A DNA stretch of 64,000 nt from an uncultured Acidobacteriaceae bacterium (GCA_903849645.1 CAINJJ010000037.1:62001-126000); one strand, 5' to 3'. Shown: positions 48,613-59,087, counted from the first letter of the stretch. Program-made: numbers and translations. The notes: generated from the sequence alone by a model not told the origin.

Positions 48613-49544
48613 TGAGATCGATTCTCAGCAAAGGCAAACTCGGTTCCCCGCCCGGCGGCAGGCCTCCCGCGGCGGTGGAACTGGCGCCCCATGGGGTGCT
48701 GGCCGCGGCCTCGCCGGGCCAGGGCCAGCCCCATGTCTACGCATTTGAACCGCTGCCTGCCGGCGCGTTCCTGCCCGGAATCGGCGAGCACAACCTGCTC
48801 AAGCCCGAGGCCGTGGCCAACGCCATTCGTACCGCGCTCGGCCAGGTGGCTCCCCGCACCCGCGCCATCACGCTGGTGGTGCCGGACACCGCCGTGCGCG
48901 TCTTCCTTCTTGACTTCGATTCCCTGCCCAGCCACGCCGCCGAGGCGGTGCCGGTGCTGCGCTTCCGCCTGCGCAAGATGGTTCCTTTCGATGTGGAGCA
49001 CGCCGGCCTCAGCTACCAGGTGCTGGTCGAAAACAAGACCGAGTGCCGGGTCCTGGCTGCCGTCGTTCCCGGTCCCATCCTGGCTGAATACGAGGCTGCG
49101 GTGCGGGCCGCGGGCTACGAGCCGGGCGCCGTGCTTCCCTCCAGCCTGGCGGCCCTGGCGGCCGTGGACTCGGCCGACCCCATGCTGGCCGTCAACCTCG
49201 GCGAACTCGCTCTCACCACTTCCATCACCCACGGGCAGGACCTGCTGCTCTATCGCACCCTCGATCTGCCGGAAGACCCCGCCCAGCGCCTCGAAGAGGT
49301 GCAGCGCGGCATCGCCGTCGCCTCCGCCTACTATGAAGACAAGCTCGGCGCGCGGCCCCGCCAGTTGCACTATGCCGGCATCGGCGGCAGCAGCCAGAGC
49401 GCGGCCCAGGACTTTGCCCGCTGGATCGACAACCCTGAACTGACGGTGACCGACCTCGCGCCCCGTCCAGAAACCGGGGCAGCTACCGCCCTCGGCAACC
49501 TGAGTCTCGCCGGCCTTGCCGGCGCGCTGGCGGGAGCAGCCTGA
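48612..49544 (+). CDS. PilM/GspL-like actin-fold assembly protein
   Basis: TLVVPDTAVRVFLLDFDSLPSHAAEAVPVLRFRLRKMVPFDVE; TAATG overlap with gspE. Confidence 0.82.
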   Translation: MRSILSKGKLGSPPGGRPPAAVELAPHGVLAAASPGQGQPHVYAFEPLPAGAFLPGIGEHNLLKPEAVANAIRTALGQVAPRTRAITLVVPDTAVRVFLLDFDSLPSHAAEAVPVLRFRLRKMVPFDVEHAGLSYQVLVENKTECRVLAAVVPGPILAEYEAAVRAAGYEPGAVLPSSLAALAAVDSADPMLAVNLGELALTTSITHGQDLLLYRTLDLPEDPAQRLEEVQRGIAVASAYYEDKLGARPRQLHYAGIGGSSQSAAQDFARWIDNPELTVTDLAPRPETGAATALGNLSLAGLAGALAGAA

Positions 49545-49548
49545 CGCC

Positions 49549-50340
49549 ATGAGAATCTCGCTCAACCTCGCTACCCGCCCCTATGCCGATATCCGGCCGG
49601 CCATCAAGGGCCTGCGCATCGCCATGGGAGCGCTTGCAGTGATCGCCATCGGTCTTGGCCTCGGCCTGCGCGCCTTCCACCAGAAGGCAGAAGAAGCCCG
49701 CGCCCGGGAGCACTCCCTGGACGCGAAGATCGCCGCCGTGACCCAGGAACGCCTCAACTCGGAAGAGTTGATGCGCCAGCCGGCCAATGCGCAGCTCCTG
49801 CTTCAGGCAGGCGCGCTCAATCAGCTCTTTGACGAGAAAGCCTTCTCCTGGACCCTGGCCATGGAGGACCTTGAAACGGTCCTGCCCGGCGGGGTGCAGG
49901 TCACAACGCTCGAGCCGCTGCGCGCCAAGGACGGCCACATCACCCTCCGCCTGCGCGTCGTGGGTCCCCGTGACCGCGCCGTGGAGCTGGTCAAGAACCT
50001 CGAACACTCCCGCCACTTCCTGCTGCCCAGCATCGTGGGCGAGAGTTCGGAGTCCACCGGCGGACCCACGGAAAAGCTGGAACCCATCTCGGCATCCAAC
50101 CGCTTCAACCTTGACCTGCTCGCCGATTACAACGCCGCCACCCTTGCCGACCCGCGGCCGGCCAAGAAGCATGTAGCGGAACCTGCGACGCCCAAGTCCA
50201 TGGCGGGCCGCTCGACGCCGCCACCCATGATTCAGCCCCGGCCATCCGTCCAGCCCATTCCGGCGCAGCGGCCAAATCGCCCTGTCTACATGCCCCCGCC
50301 CCACGGCAATCCGATTCCCAATCCAGGAGGCCCGCGATGA
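49549..50340 (+). CDS. PilN-like membrane assembly protein
   Basis: MRISLNLATRPYADIRPAIKGLRIAMGALAVIAIGLGLGL, single N-terminal TM; order PilM-N-O. Confidence 0.78.
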   Translation: MRISLNLATRPYADIRPAIKGLRIAMGALAVIAIGLGLGLRAFHQKAEEARAREHSLDAKIAAVTQERLNSEELMRQPANAQLLLQAGALNQLFDEKAFSWTLAMEDLETVLPGGVQVTTLEPLRAKDGHITLRLRVVGPRDRAVELVKNLEHSRHFLLPSIVGESSESTGGPTEKLEPISASNRFNLDLLADYNAATLADPRPAKKHVAEPATPKSMAGRSTPPPMIQPRPSVQPIPAQRPNRPVYMPPPHGNPIPNPGGPR

Positions 50341-50984
50341 GCAGCCCCGCACCCAATCCGTGGCGCGAACGCCTGGCCTCCCCGCTCACCTGGCACTACG
50401 CAGGCTTTGCGGTGATTCTCACTCTGGTCATCGTTCTCTCCGTACGCTTCGCCCTCGACTGGGCCGCCACCAGCGGCAGCTCCAATGACGCCCTGGCCGC
50501 CAAGCAGGTGCAGTTGAAGGCCCTTGACCTGGAAACCGCTCCACTGCGCGGGCTCGACAAGAGAGTCATCGAGTCGCGTGAGCAGATGAAGGACTTCTTC
50601 TCCAAGCGCATTCCCGCCAGCTATTCCGTCATCGCTACCCGCGTCGGCGAACTGGCCGTCAAGAGTCCCGTCCGCCTGACCCGTGTCCAATATACGCAGG
50701 GCAAGCCGGGCCTCGATCTGACCGAGATCTCCATGGACGCCGGCATCACCGGCGACTATCCGCACATCATGAACTTTGTGAGCGGCCTTGAACGGGACCA
50801 GACCTTCTTTGTTATCCGGGCAATGTCGTTGACCGGCCAGCAGGGCGGAATGGTCAACCTCCGGCTGCGCGTCTCCACCTGGCTCCGGCCCGCGGACGCG
50901 GCCGCCAGCGGCCTGCCCCCCACCCCCCCCCCAGGCGAAACCCCCTCCCCCGCTCCCGCAACCAGCGCAAAGGAGGGCGAATAA
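50337..50984 (+). CDS. PilO-like membrane assembly protein
   Basis: Single TM then periplasmic region; order after PilN-like gene; C-terminal Pro-rich tail with 10-C tract. Confidence 0.72.
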   Translation: MSSPAPNPWRERLASPLTWHYAGFAVILTLVIVLSVRFALDWAATSGSSNDALAAKQVQLKALDLETAPLRGLDKRVIESREQMKDFFSKRIPASYSVIATRVGELAVKSPVRLTRVQYTQGKPGLDLTEISMDAGITGDYPHIMNFVSGLERDQTFFVIRAMSLTGQQGGMVNLRLRVSTWLRPADAAASGLPPTPPPGETPSPAPATSAKEGE

Positions 50985-50985
50985 C

Positions 50986-51612
50986 ATGGCCATGCAGCTT
51001 GGAACCGAGAACAAGCGCCAGGTCTACATCGTCTTCGGCCTGTTTGCGCTCATCGTCATCGCCGGCGGCTGGGAGATTCGCAACTACTTCTTCGCCCCTT
51101 CCACGCCCGTGCCGGTCAAGGCAGCGCGTCCCCTGCCCAATCTCTCCGTCCCGCCGGCATCAGGCGCGCGGGCCGCGGGCCCCGATGCGCAGAAGCTCAC
51201 CAACACCGGCATCGATCCGGCTCTCCATCTGGACAAGCTCGCGCTCGTCGAGCAGGTGGAGTACGCCGGCACGGGCAGGAACATCTTCTCCGCCGAGTCG
51301 GCCCCGGTAGAGATTGAAGCGCCGCTCAAGAGCGCGCGCGAGGAAGCAGCCGCCGCCGCGGCCGTCGCGCCCCCCAGGCCCGAGGCGCCCAAGCCTCCGG
51401 CCATCGACCTCAAGTACTTCGGCTATACCCAGAACAAGGACAAGAGCATCAAGGGATTCTTTGTCCATGGGGACGACATCTTCATGGCCCGGACCGGTGA
51501 CATCGTGGACCACCGCTACAAGGTGGAGTCGATCCTCCCGGCCAGCGCCAGAGTCACGGATCTGGGCTACAACAACACCCAGACCCTGACCATGACCCCA
51601 ACGCCGAACTAG
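50986..51612 (+). CDS. PilP/GspC-like periplasmic linker protein
   Basis: N-terminal TM, Pro/Ala linker, [39 protein letters not shown] (GspC/PilP-like core). Confidence 0.65.
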   Translation: MAMQLGTENKRQVYIVFGLFALIVIAGGWEIRNYFFAPSTPVPVKAARPLPNLSVPPASGARAAGPDAQKLTNTGIDPALHLDKLALVEQVEYAGTGRNIFSAESAPVEIEAPLKSAREEAAAAAAVAPPRPEAPKPPAIDLKYFGYTQNKDKSIKGFFVHGDDIFMARTGDIVDHRYKVESILPASARVTDLGYNNTQTLTMTPTPN

Positions 51613-51644
51613 GCATCTAACCGCTTGTATTAGTACCCGTGATG

Positions 51645-51690
51645 GGTGCCCCAGGTCCCGATTCTGGGACCTGGGAAAGCACGAACTCAA
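51645..51690. repeat. Palindromic intergenic repeat (CCAGGTCCC..GGGACCTGG family)
   Basis: ggtgccccaggtcccgattctgggacctgggaaagcacgaactc. Confidence 0.75.
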
Positions 51691-51749
51691 AGCACGCAAT
51701 CAAGTGGTCAGAGATCTGGCAATTGGAAGGCGATCTACCCACATTCACA

Positions 51750-52598
51750 ATGACCATTGGCACACCAATCCGACAGGCAAAGCGGAAGCCCTCCGAGGAG
51801 GGATACATCCTGGTTGCGGTCATCTTCATGGTGGCGCTGCTCACCATATCGCTCTCCGTCGCGCTGCCCCAGATCTCCAAGGAGATCCAGCGCGACCGCG
51901 AGCTCGAAACCGTGCAGCGCGGCAAGCAATACGCCCGCGGTGTGCGCATGTACTTCAAGAAATTCGGCGCCTATCCGCCCAACGTCGACGCCATGATCAA
52001 CACCAACCAGGTCCGTTTTCTGCGCAAGAAGTACAAGGACCCCACCACCGGCAAGGAAGAGTGGAAGCCCATCCAGTTTGGACAGGCCAAGACCCAGACC
52101 CTGGGCTTCTTCGGGCAGCCCCTGGCTGTCATGGGTATGGCCGGCGGCACCCAGATTGGCGGAATCGTCCAGAACGGCGGAATCGGCGGCGGCTCGATGG
52201 GCGGCCAAAACCCAATTCTCGACTCCACCCCCACACCGGACCCCAACAACCCCACGGCCCCCGGCGCCAGTAACCCCAGCAACCCCAGCAGCCCCGGATC
52301 CGGCACGGACTCATCGAGCCCCACCACCTTTGGTACGCAGGCCTTTGGCGGCATGGGAATTATTGGCTTCTCCCCCACCAGCCCCAAGGGCTCCATCCTG
52401 ACTTGGAGAAAGAAGAACCACTACAACGAGTGGGAGTTTATCTACGATCCGATGACCGAGCGCGGAATGATTCCCGGCAACAACGGACCGCAGGGCGGAC
52501 TCCAGGGCGGCGCTCCCGGCATGCCTGGCGGCGTCAATCTGGGCGCACAACCTCCTGTCGCCGCCCCCGGCCCCTCCCCAATCGCTCCACAACCCTGA
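51750..52598 (+). CDS. Pseudopilin-like type II secretion protein
   Basis: EEGYILVAVIFMVALLTISLSVALPQISKEIQRDRELETVQRGKQYARGVRMYFKKFGAYPP; Gly/Pro-rich C-terminus. Confidence 0.8.
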   Translation: MTIGTPIRQAKRKPSEEGYILVAVIFMVALLTISLSVALPQISKEIQRDRELETVQRGKQYARGVRMYFKKFGAYPPNVDAMINTNQVRFLRKKYKDPTTGKEEWKPIQFGQAKTQTLGFFGQPLAVMGMAGGTQIGGIVQNGGIGGGSMGGQNPILDSTPTPDPNNPTAPGASNPSNPSSPGSGTDSSSPTTFGTQAFGGMGIIGFSPTSPKGSILTWRKKNHYNEWEFIYDPMTERGMIPGNNGPQGGLQGGAPGMPGGVNLGAQPPVAAPGPSPIAPQP

Positions 52599-52667
52599 GA
52601 AGGCTGCCGGGATTCAAGCGCCGCAGCCGGTTCCTGCGGTGTGTTCACGAAATGCCACTCAAGACAC

Positions 52668-52701
52668 AAAGGCCCGCTCCCCAGTTGGGAAGCGGGCCTT
52701 T
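52668..52701. terminator. Bidirectional hairpin terminator between convergent genes
   Basis: aaaggcccgctccccagttgggaagcgggccttt. Confidence 0.8.
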
Positions 52702-52729
52702 CGACTTATCGGATCTCGATGTTTTGAAC

Positions 52730-53101
<372 letters not shown>

Positions 53102-53478
53102 TGAGATCTCCAGTTGGGAAATGAAATGCTTCGTTAACGTAACTCTACTTCTCCAGGAGCATCGTTTCAAGCTCCATCGGAGGATTCATACCGTTAGATG
53201 CGACCAAAACAAAAAGGTCGCACTCAGCCCTGGAATCGAGTCCCCACCGCTGTGAACCTCCCGTGCAATCGGCGGGTTCTGGCGGATGGGCCTGGCGGCG
53301 CCCAAATGCGCTCCAAAAGCAGCCCATCTTGCACAAAACGATACCTGTGATTTTTGTCACCACAGGACCATGCATTCGGGGCTATGATGGTCCCCCGTAA
53401 GGCTCTTGTGTCTGCGGAAACCGACTTACCAGAGAATCCGCGGCGCCCGAGACCAGAATTTCTTTCAGGAGGTAGAGC

Positions 53479-53754
53479 ATGACAATGCCTGTAATGGCGA
53501 TGTTGGTAGTTTGGGGAACACTGCTGCTGATCACGGTCGTCCTGTATCTGTATCGCGGCCAGTTGACCAAGGACGAAGATGACCAGATCTATTTGGACGA
53601 TGCCTTCTCGCACGAAAAGGCCGCCCAGGAAGCCATCGCCGCCAAGGTCGCCAAGGTTGAGCCTGTGCTCCGCATCTTCAAGTATCTGGTTTTGGCCATG
53701 ACGCTGATCCTGGTCGTTTACTTCATCTACGACGCCATCACGCAGTTCAAATAG
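53479..53754 (+). CDS. Small two-TM membrane protein
   Basis: Two hydrophobic helices; RBS-like caggaggtag upstream. Confidence 0.7.
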   Translation: MTMPVMAMLVVWGTLLLITVVLYLYRGQLTKDEDDQIYLDDAFSHEKAAQEAIAAKVAKVEPVLRIFKYLVLAMTLILVVYFIYDAITQFK

Positions 53755-53781
53755 GCAGAACCGCACCACCGAATGCGCTCA

Positions 53782-53820
53782 GACGGCAGCCGCCAGGCCT
53801 TCAGGCCTCAGGCTGCCGTT
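53782..53820. terminator. Hairpin terminator
   Basis: acggcagcc ... aggccttcaggcct ... ggctgccgt. Confidence 0.7.
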
Positions 53821-53834
53821 TGCGCTTCAGTTGC

Positions 53835-55058
53835 CTACTCCACCTGCTGCCGCGCTCGATACCCGTCGCGGGCGATGATGTCATATTTGAGCGGCTTGTG
53901 CTTCTCGTCCTGGATGCGCAGAGGCTGCCCTTCCTCATCCACCAGCTCGACCCGCAGCTTCCGGTACGTGCCGTCCTGCTTCAGATTCAGGGGGTGGTAG
54001 ACCAACTGGTACTTGGACCGGATGTTCTGGTTGATCTCCTGGAAGATGTCTGGCATCTCCCCGGCAAATCGCGGGGAAAACCACATGCCTCCCGTGATGG
54101 AGGCGAAGGTCTTCATCTCGTTGTCAGCCTGCAGGTAGTCCATCTCCTGCATCTGGGCGCCCCAGCCGCCGCCCCTGCCTTCCACAATGGCCCGCAGCGC
54201 TCCGCCCGTCGAAACCGCAAAGATGGTCACATCGGGCGTCGACTTCACCTTCTGCATGATCTTGTCCAGGGTGATCTTTGAGAAGGTGTCGCGTCCGGAG
54301 GCGATCAGAATGATGTACTTGCGCCCCTCGATGCGGCTCAGCCTGTCTTCTGCCTCGTAGAGAGCGTCAAAGAGATTGCGCTCGCTGAAGCCCGGAATGC
54401 GCATCGAGTTGATGGCCTGGTAGAGCTGCCGCTTGTCCTGGGTAAAGTCCGAGACGATCTGCGTCTTCATGTCATAGGTCATCATGGCCACGTAATCCTG
54501 CGGCCGCAACTGCTGCGCAAACGCGAAGGCCGCATTGCGCATGTCATAGATGAAGTTGTAGTTGGTGGAGGCAAACTCGCACAGCAGCAGGGCCGTGATG
54601 GGAGCTTCCACCCGCTTGAAGCCGATCACCTTTTGCGCAACCCCATCCTCATAGACGCGGAAGTTCCCCGGCTTCAGGCCAGGCACAAACTGGTGTGTCT
54701 TCTCCAGCAGTACGCCCACATCCACGGTGACCTCCGGAACCTCCACGCGCAGCGAGAAGCTGGGCATCCCCTCGGGGTTCTTGATCTTGGGTGCAACGGG
54801 CGCCGGCGGGGGGGTGTCCTCCGCTCTTTCCTTCTTCCTGGGAAGCGCAATCGCTCCAGGGTCTGCGCCGGGACCGCCCGAATCGGGGGTGGCCTGGTCA
54901 GGCTGCTGCCCAGGCGCGGGGGCGGGCGCCTGAGCCTGCGAGATCGGGCCTGCCGCCCAAACCAGCAGAAGCGCAGAAAGTCCGGCAAGGGGAAGACGGC
55001 GGAGCGCGGGAACGTTGCGAAGCAATGGGGACATGACGACCTCTGTGTTCAACAGCAT
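53835..55058 (-). CDS. VWFA-related domain protein (Acidobacterial type), secreted
   Basis: VTVDVGVLLEKTHQFVPGLKPGNFRVYEDGVAQKVIGFKRVEAPITALLLCEFA; signal-like N-terminus. Confidence 0.9.
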   Translation of the reverse strand: MLLNTEVVMSPLLRNVPALRRLPLAGLSALLLVWAAGPISQAQAPAPAPGQQPDQATPDSGGPGADPGAIALPRKKERAEDTPPPAPVAPKIKNPEGMPSFSLRVEVPEVTVDVGVLLEKTHQFVPGLKPGNFRVYEDGVAQKVIGFKRVEAPITALLLCEFASTNYNFIYDMRNAAFAFAQQLRPQDYVAMMTYDMKTQIVSDFTQDKRQLYQAINSMRIPGFSERNLFDALYEAEDRLSRIEGRKYIILIASGRDTFSKITLDKIMQKVKSTPDVTIFAVSTGGALRAIVEGRGGGWGAQMQEMDYLQADNEMKTFASITGGMWFSPRFAGEMPDIFQEINQNIRSKYQLVYHPLNLKQDGTYRKLRVELVDEEGQPLRIQDEKHKPLKYDIIARDGYRARQQVE

Positions 55059-55195
55059 ACGGGATGACCCGAAACCCTAGACAGTGCGTTCGCGCCTGCT
55101 GTCTCGCCGGGCGCCGGCGCCGCAAGAAACCAGCGTAACCAGGACCGGCCCGGTCAGCCACCCAGCGCGGCACAACCGGCTGTACTCTTATAGAC

Positions 55196-57034
55196 GTGAT
55201 GACTCGCTTGAAGGAAATCCCGGCCCGGCCGATTCTGCCCAGCGCCCTGGCCGCCGTGGCAGCGGTCGCGCTGCTCTTCCCAGCCCTCCCCTGGGCGCAA
55301 GATACAGCCGCGGCAGGCCCGCCGAAGGGAGGGGGGTTCTTCCCGCTCAGCGAAGTGCACCGGGGCCTCAGAGCAACCGCCTGGACCGTCTTCACCGGAA
55401 CCCGGCCCGAGCCCATGGACGTGGAGATCCTTGGAGTGCTGCCCGGCGCGCGCGGACCGGGCCACGACATGATTCTCGCCCAACTGCATGGGACCAAGCC
55501 TGAGTACACCGGCGTTGTGGCGGGCATGAGCGGCAGCCCGGTCTATGTCGGCGACCGGCTTCTGGGTTCGCTCAGCTTCCGCATCGGCCAGTTCAGCAGG
55601 GACCCCATCGCGGGCATCACCCCCATCGCCCAGATGCTCGAGGTGCGCGACCTGCCTGCGAAATCCATACAGGCTGAAATCCCTTCCGCCTTGCCTCCCC
55701 AGATGCCGGGCTTACAGGGCTCGCTTCAGGCCATGGAGACGCCCCTGGTCATGGCCGGCTTCAGGCCGGAGGCCATTCGCCTTTGGCAGCAGAAGATGGC
55801 CGGAACCGGTCTCGACACCGTGGCGGCCGGTGGCATGGGCGGCTCCTCGACCGGCGACGCGGAGCCCTCGGCGCGGGCCGCCGCGGAGGTTGTGCCCGGC
55901 TCCGCAGTCAGCATGCTCCTGGTGCGCGGCGACCTGGAGATTGCGGCCACCTGCACCGTAACCTATGTGGACCCCAAGCAGATTCTGGCGTGCGGGCACC
56001 CCGTCCTGCAGGCGGGGCCGGTCTCCGTGCCCATGACCACCGCTGAAGTAGTGGCAACCCTCGCCTCGCCCCTCAACGCCTTCAAAATTGTCAATACCGG
56101 AGCCACCATCGGCGCCTTTACTGAAGACCGCGACGCGGCCATTCGCGGAGTCCTGGGGGCCAGGGCGCAGATGATTCCCATGCAGATCCGCGTCCACGGC
56201 ATGGCAAAAGAGCGGACCCTCCACATCGAGGTCCTGGACCTGGCCGCGCTCACCCCGCAGGCCATGTTGGTAGCGCTTTACAACACACTCCTGTCGAGCA
56301 ACGACAATACCGCCGAGACCAGCTACCACGTCACCGGAACCATCGATGTGGCCGGCTATGCACCGTCTCCGGTCGAACTTTGGGCCTCAGCCGGCGACTC
56401 CATGGGCGCGCCGCTCATGGCCGCGCTGATGGCCGGCGACAAGTTCACCCGGCTCTACGCCAACGGAACCCGCCTGGGAACGGTACGATCGGTCACTTTG
56501 GATGTGGAGGCGATTCCACGTCGCATGCAGGTGGAGTTGGCTGGAGCCAGAATCGTCTCGGGAGACATCGTTCATGCCGGCGACTCGCTGGTCGTGGAAG
56601 CAACGCTCCGTCCCTGGCGTCAGCCTGCGCGGAATGTACGAATCGGCTTCAAACTCCCGGCGCGGCTCGGCCCCGGCAATCTGCGCCTTCTGGTCTCGGA
56701 TGGCGGGACCCTGGACCGGACGCTGGACCAGCCGCGCATGACCAGCCACTCGCCCGATCTCGATTCCGTCCTGGCGCAGGCCAGCCGCCAGCATCCCGCG
56801 GACCGGGTTTATGTCAGCCTCCTGGTGCCCGAAACACAGGGCGGGACCGCTGGCCAGGCGCTCACAAGTCTTCCGCTTTCAATGGCCAATCAGATGGAGC
56901 CGGCGCGGGCCTCCCAGGAGGCAAGCCTCAACGGCGAGTCGGCGGAGCTTGCCGGCCAGGCCCCTGCCGGTGGCGTTCTCTCCGGTTTCCAGGTATTGAA
57001 CCTCCACATAGAAGCCGGAGGCGGTTTAGACTAG
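55196..57034 (+). CDS. SpoIVB-like (S55) serine peptidase domain protein, secreted
   Basis: GVVAGMSGSPVYVGDRLLGSLSFRIGQFSRDPIAGITPI; N-terminal hydrophobic segment. Confidence 0.85.
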   Translation: MMTRLKEIPARPILPSALAAVAAVALLFPALPWAQDTAAAGPPKGGGFFPLSEVHRGLRATAWTVFTGTRPEPMDVEILGVLPGARGPGHDMILAQLHGTKPEYTGVVAGMSGSPVYVGDRLLGSLSFRIGQFSRDPIAGITPIAQMLEVRDLPAKSIQAEIPSALPPQMPGLQGSLQAMETPLVMAGFRPEAIRLWQQKMAGTGLDTVAAGGMGGSSTGDAEPSARAAAEVVPGSAVSMLLVRGDLEIAATCTVTYVDPKQILACGHPVLQAGPVSVPMTTAEVVATLASPLNAFKIVNTGATIGAFTEDRDAAIRGVLGARAQMIPMQIRVHGMAKERTLHIEVLDLAALTPQAMLVALYNTLLSSNDNTAETSYHVTGTIDVAGYAPSPVELWASAGDSMGAPLMAALMAGDKFTRLYANGTRLGTVRSVTLDVEAIPRRMQVELAGARIVSGDIVHAGDSLVVEATLRPWRQPARNVRIGFKLPARLGPGNLRLLVSDGGTLDRTLDQPRMTSHSPDLDSVLAQASRQHPADRVYVSLLVPETQGGTAGQALTSLPLSMANQMEPARASQEASLNGESAELAGQAPAGGVLSGFQVLNLHIEAGGGLD

Positions 57035-57125
57035 GGGTGGGGGAGATTGGTCATCATCCATTTTTGGCCGGCGTCTCAGGATTGCCGTCAGCCCACTTAT
57101 CCCCAGCGAGGACTCAGAACTGACT

Positions 57126-58133
57126 ATGAACCAGATTCAAGGACTTGCAGCACATGCGGCCGGTGCGGAATTGTTGCCTTTTCGGTATGACCCAGGAGCC
57201 TTGGGACCGCAAGAGGTTGAGATCACCATCACCCACTGCGGCATCTGCCACAGTGATATTCACCTGATCTCGAACGATTGGGGCATCAGCCAGTATCCCT
57301 TCATTCCCGGCCACGAGATTGTGGGCAAGGTCAAGGCGATTGGGTCAGAGGTGAAGGCACTGGAGATTGGCCAGCGCGTGGGACTTGGATGGCAATCAAA
57401 CTCCTGCGGCGTCTGCGAGTGGTGCAGCCGCGGCATGGAGAACCTCTGCCCTGCCTCCGAGGGCACGTGCGTTCACCGCAACGGCGGCTATGCCGACCGT
57501 GTGCGCGCCAATGCGCGCTTTGTCATTCCCATCCCCGAGGCGCTCAGCAGCGAGCATACCGCCCCGCTGCTCTGCGGCGGCATTACCGTCTATAACCCGC
57601 TGCGGACCCACGGCATCAACCCCTCGTCGCGCGTGGGCATCGTCGGCATCGGCGGCCTCGGACACCTCGCCATCCAGTTTGCGCGCGTCTTCGGCGCGGA
57701 AGTCACCGCCTTCTCCACATCGGCCGGCAAAGAAGAAGAGGCGCGGGCGCTCGGCGCGCACAACTTTGTCAACACCCGCGAGTCCAAGGCCATGAAGGAA
57801 GTGGCCGGAACCCTCGACTTCCTGCTCAGCACCATCAATGCCGACCAGGATTGGGGCGTCTACGTCCAGACCCTACGCCCCACCGGAACGCTCTGTTTTG
57901 TCGGGGTTCCGCCGTCGCCGGTCAGCATCCACGCCTTTCCGCTCATCTCCGGGTTGCGGTCGATCACCGGCAGCCCGACCGGCAGCCCCTATCAACTCAA
58001 GGAGATGCTCGACGTGGCTGCGCGCCACGGAGTCCGGGCCACCACCGAACTGTTCCCCATGGCCCAGGCCAATGCGGCGATTGAAAAGGTAAAGAAGAAC
58101 AAGGTGCGGTACCGGGCCGTTCTCTCAAACTAA
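57126..58133 (+). CDS. Zinc-dependent NAD(P) alcohol dehydrogenase
   Basis: ITHCGICHSDIHLI, PGHEIVGKVKAIG, GIVGIGGLGHLAIQFA. Confidence 0.95.
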   Translation: MNQIQGLAAHAAGAELLPFRYDPGALGPQEVEITITHCGICHSDIHLISNDWGISQYPFIPGHEIVGKVKAIGSEVKALEIGQRVGLGWQSNSCGVCEWCSRGMENLCPASEGTCVHRNGGYADRVRANARFVIPIPEALSSEHTAPLLCGGITVYNPLRTHGINPSSRVGIVGIGGLGHLAIQFARVFGAEVTAFSTSAGKEEEARALGAHNFVNTRESKAMKEVAGTLDFLLSTINADQDWGVYVQTLRPTGTLCFVGVPPSPVSIHAFPLISGLRSITGSPTGSPYQLKEMLDVAARHGVRATTELFPMAQANAAIEKVKKNKVRYRAVLSN

Positions 58134-58152
58134 GCCCCTTCCCATTGCAAAC

Positions 58153-58194
58153 CAGCGCCTGCTCTGCCCCAAACGGCCCAGCAGGCGCTTTTCT
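58153..58194. terminator. Hairpin terminator after alcohol dehydrogenase
   Basis: agcgcctgct ... agcaggcgcttttcttt. Confidence 0.8.
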
Positions 58195-58372
58195 TTGGCC
58201 CCCGGCCGATTCTTTCGCGGCAAAGACCGCAACTAAAGCGCAGAATTGTTGTTTGAAGGAGCAGGAGCCGGTTGGGAACAAAAGCCCAGTCTCCGGCGCG
58301 TGCAGATCGCGGAGTTGGACTCCGGGGTCTCCGGCCTTCCGTTTCAAGACCGGGCAGCACGAGGAGGAAGCA

Positions 58373-59068
58373 ATGCGGAATCTACGCTGGGTTTTATTGG
58401 CAGTGCTGGTGGCGGCGCCATTTGCGGCTACGGCCAAGGCACAGGTAGCAGTCGGCATCGGAATCGGCCCGGAATATGTGCAGGCGCCCATGGTCTATGA
58501 GCAGCCGGTCTGCGAGTGGGGCTACTACCCCTACTACCCCTATGGCTGCACTCCCTATGGCTACTATGGGCCCGAGTGGTTTATGGGCGGCATCTTCATC
58601 GGCGCCGGTCCCTGGTATCACCGCGGCTGGTATGGCCGTGGCGGCTACGGCTACGGAGGCGGGTACGGCTATGGCGGACGCGGCGGATATGGTTACGGCG
58701 GACGCGAAGGCTATGCTGGTCGCGGCGGTTACGGCGGACGCGAAGGTTATGGCGGCCGGGCGCCTTACTCCGGCGGCGGATACGGCGGAGTCCATGTTGG
58801 CCCCCCCCGCGGCTTTGGCGGCGGCGGTGCAGGCCCCATGAATCCAGCCCCAGGCAGCGGATACAGAGCGGCACCCCGCGGATATGGCGGCGGCTACAGC
58901 GGCGGTAGTCACTCCGGAGGCTACGGCGGCTCCCGGCCCAGTGGCGGCGGCGGCTTTAGCGGCGGTCACAGCGGTGGCGGCGGCTTTGGCGGCGGACATA
59001 GCGGCGGTGGCGGTGGCGGCGGCCATATGGGCGGTGGCGGCGGTCACGGCGGCGGCGGACACAGATAG
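58373..59068 (+). CDS. Secreted Gly/Tyr-rich low-complexity protein
   Basis: Signal peptide MRNLRWVLLAVLVAAPFAATAKAQ; YYPYYPYGCTPYGYYGPEWF then GGYGYGG repeats and GGGGHR end. Confidence 0.85.
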   Translation: MRNLRWVLLAVLVAAPFAATAKAQVAVGIGIGPEYVQAPMVYEQPVCEWGYYPYYPYGCTPYGYYGPEWFMGGIFIGAGPWYHRGWYGRGGYGYGGGYGYGGRGGYGYGGREGYAGRGGYGGREGYGGRAPYSGGGYGGVHVGPPRGFGGGGAGPMNPAPGSGYRAAPRGYGGGYSGGSHSGGYGGSRPSGGGGFSGGHSGGGGFGGGHSGGGGGGGHMGGGGGHGGGGHR

Positions 59069-59087
59069 CTTCAGGCGGCTTCCCAGC

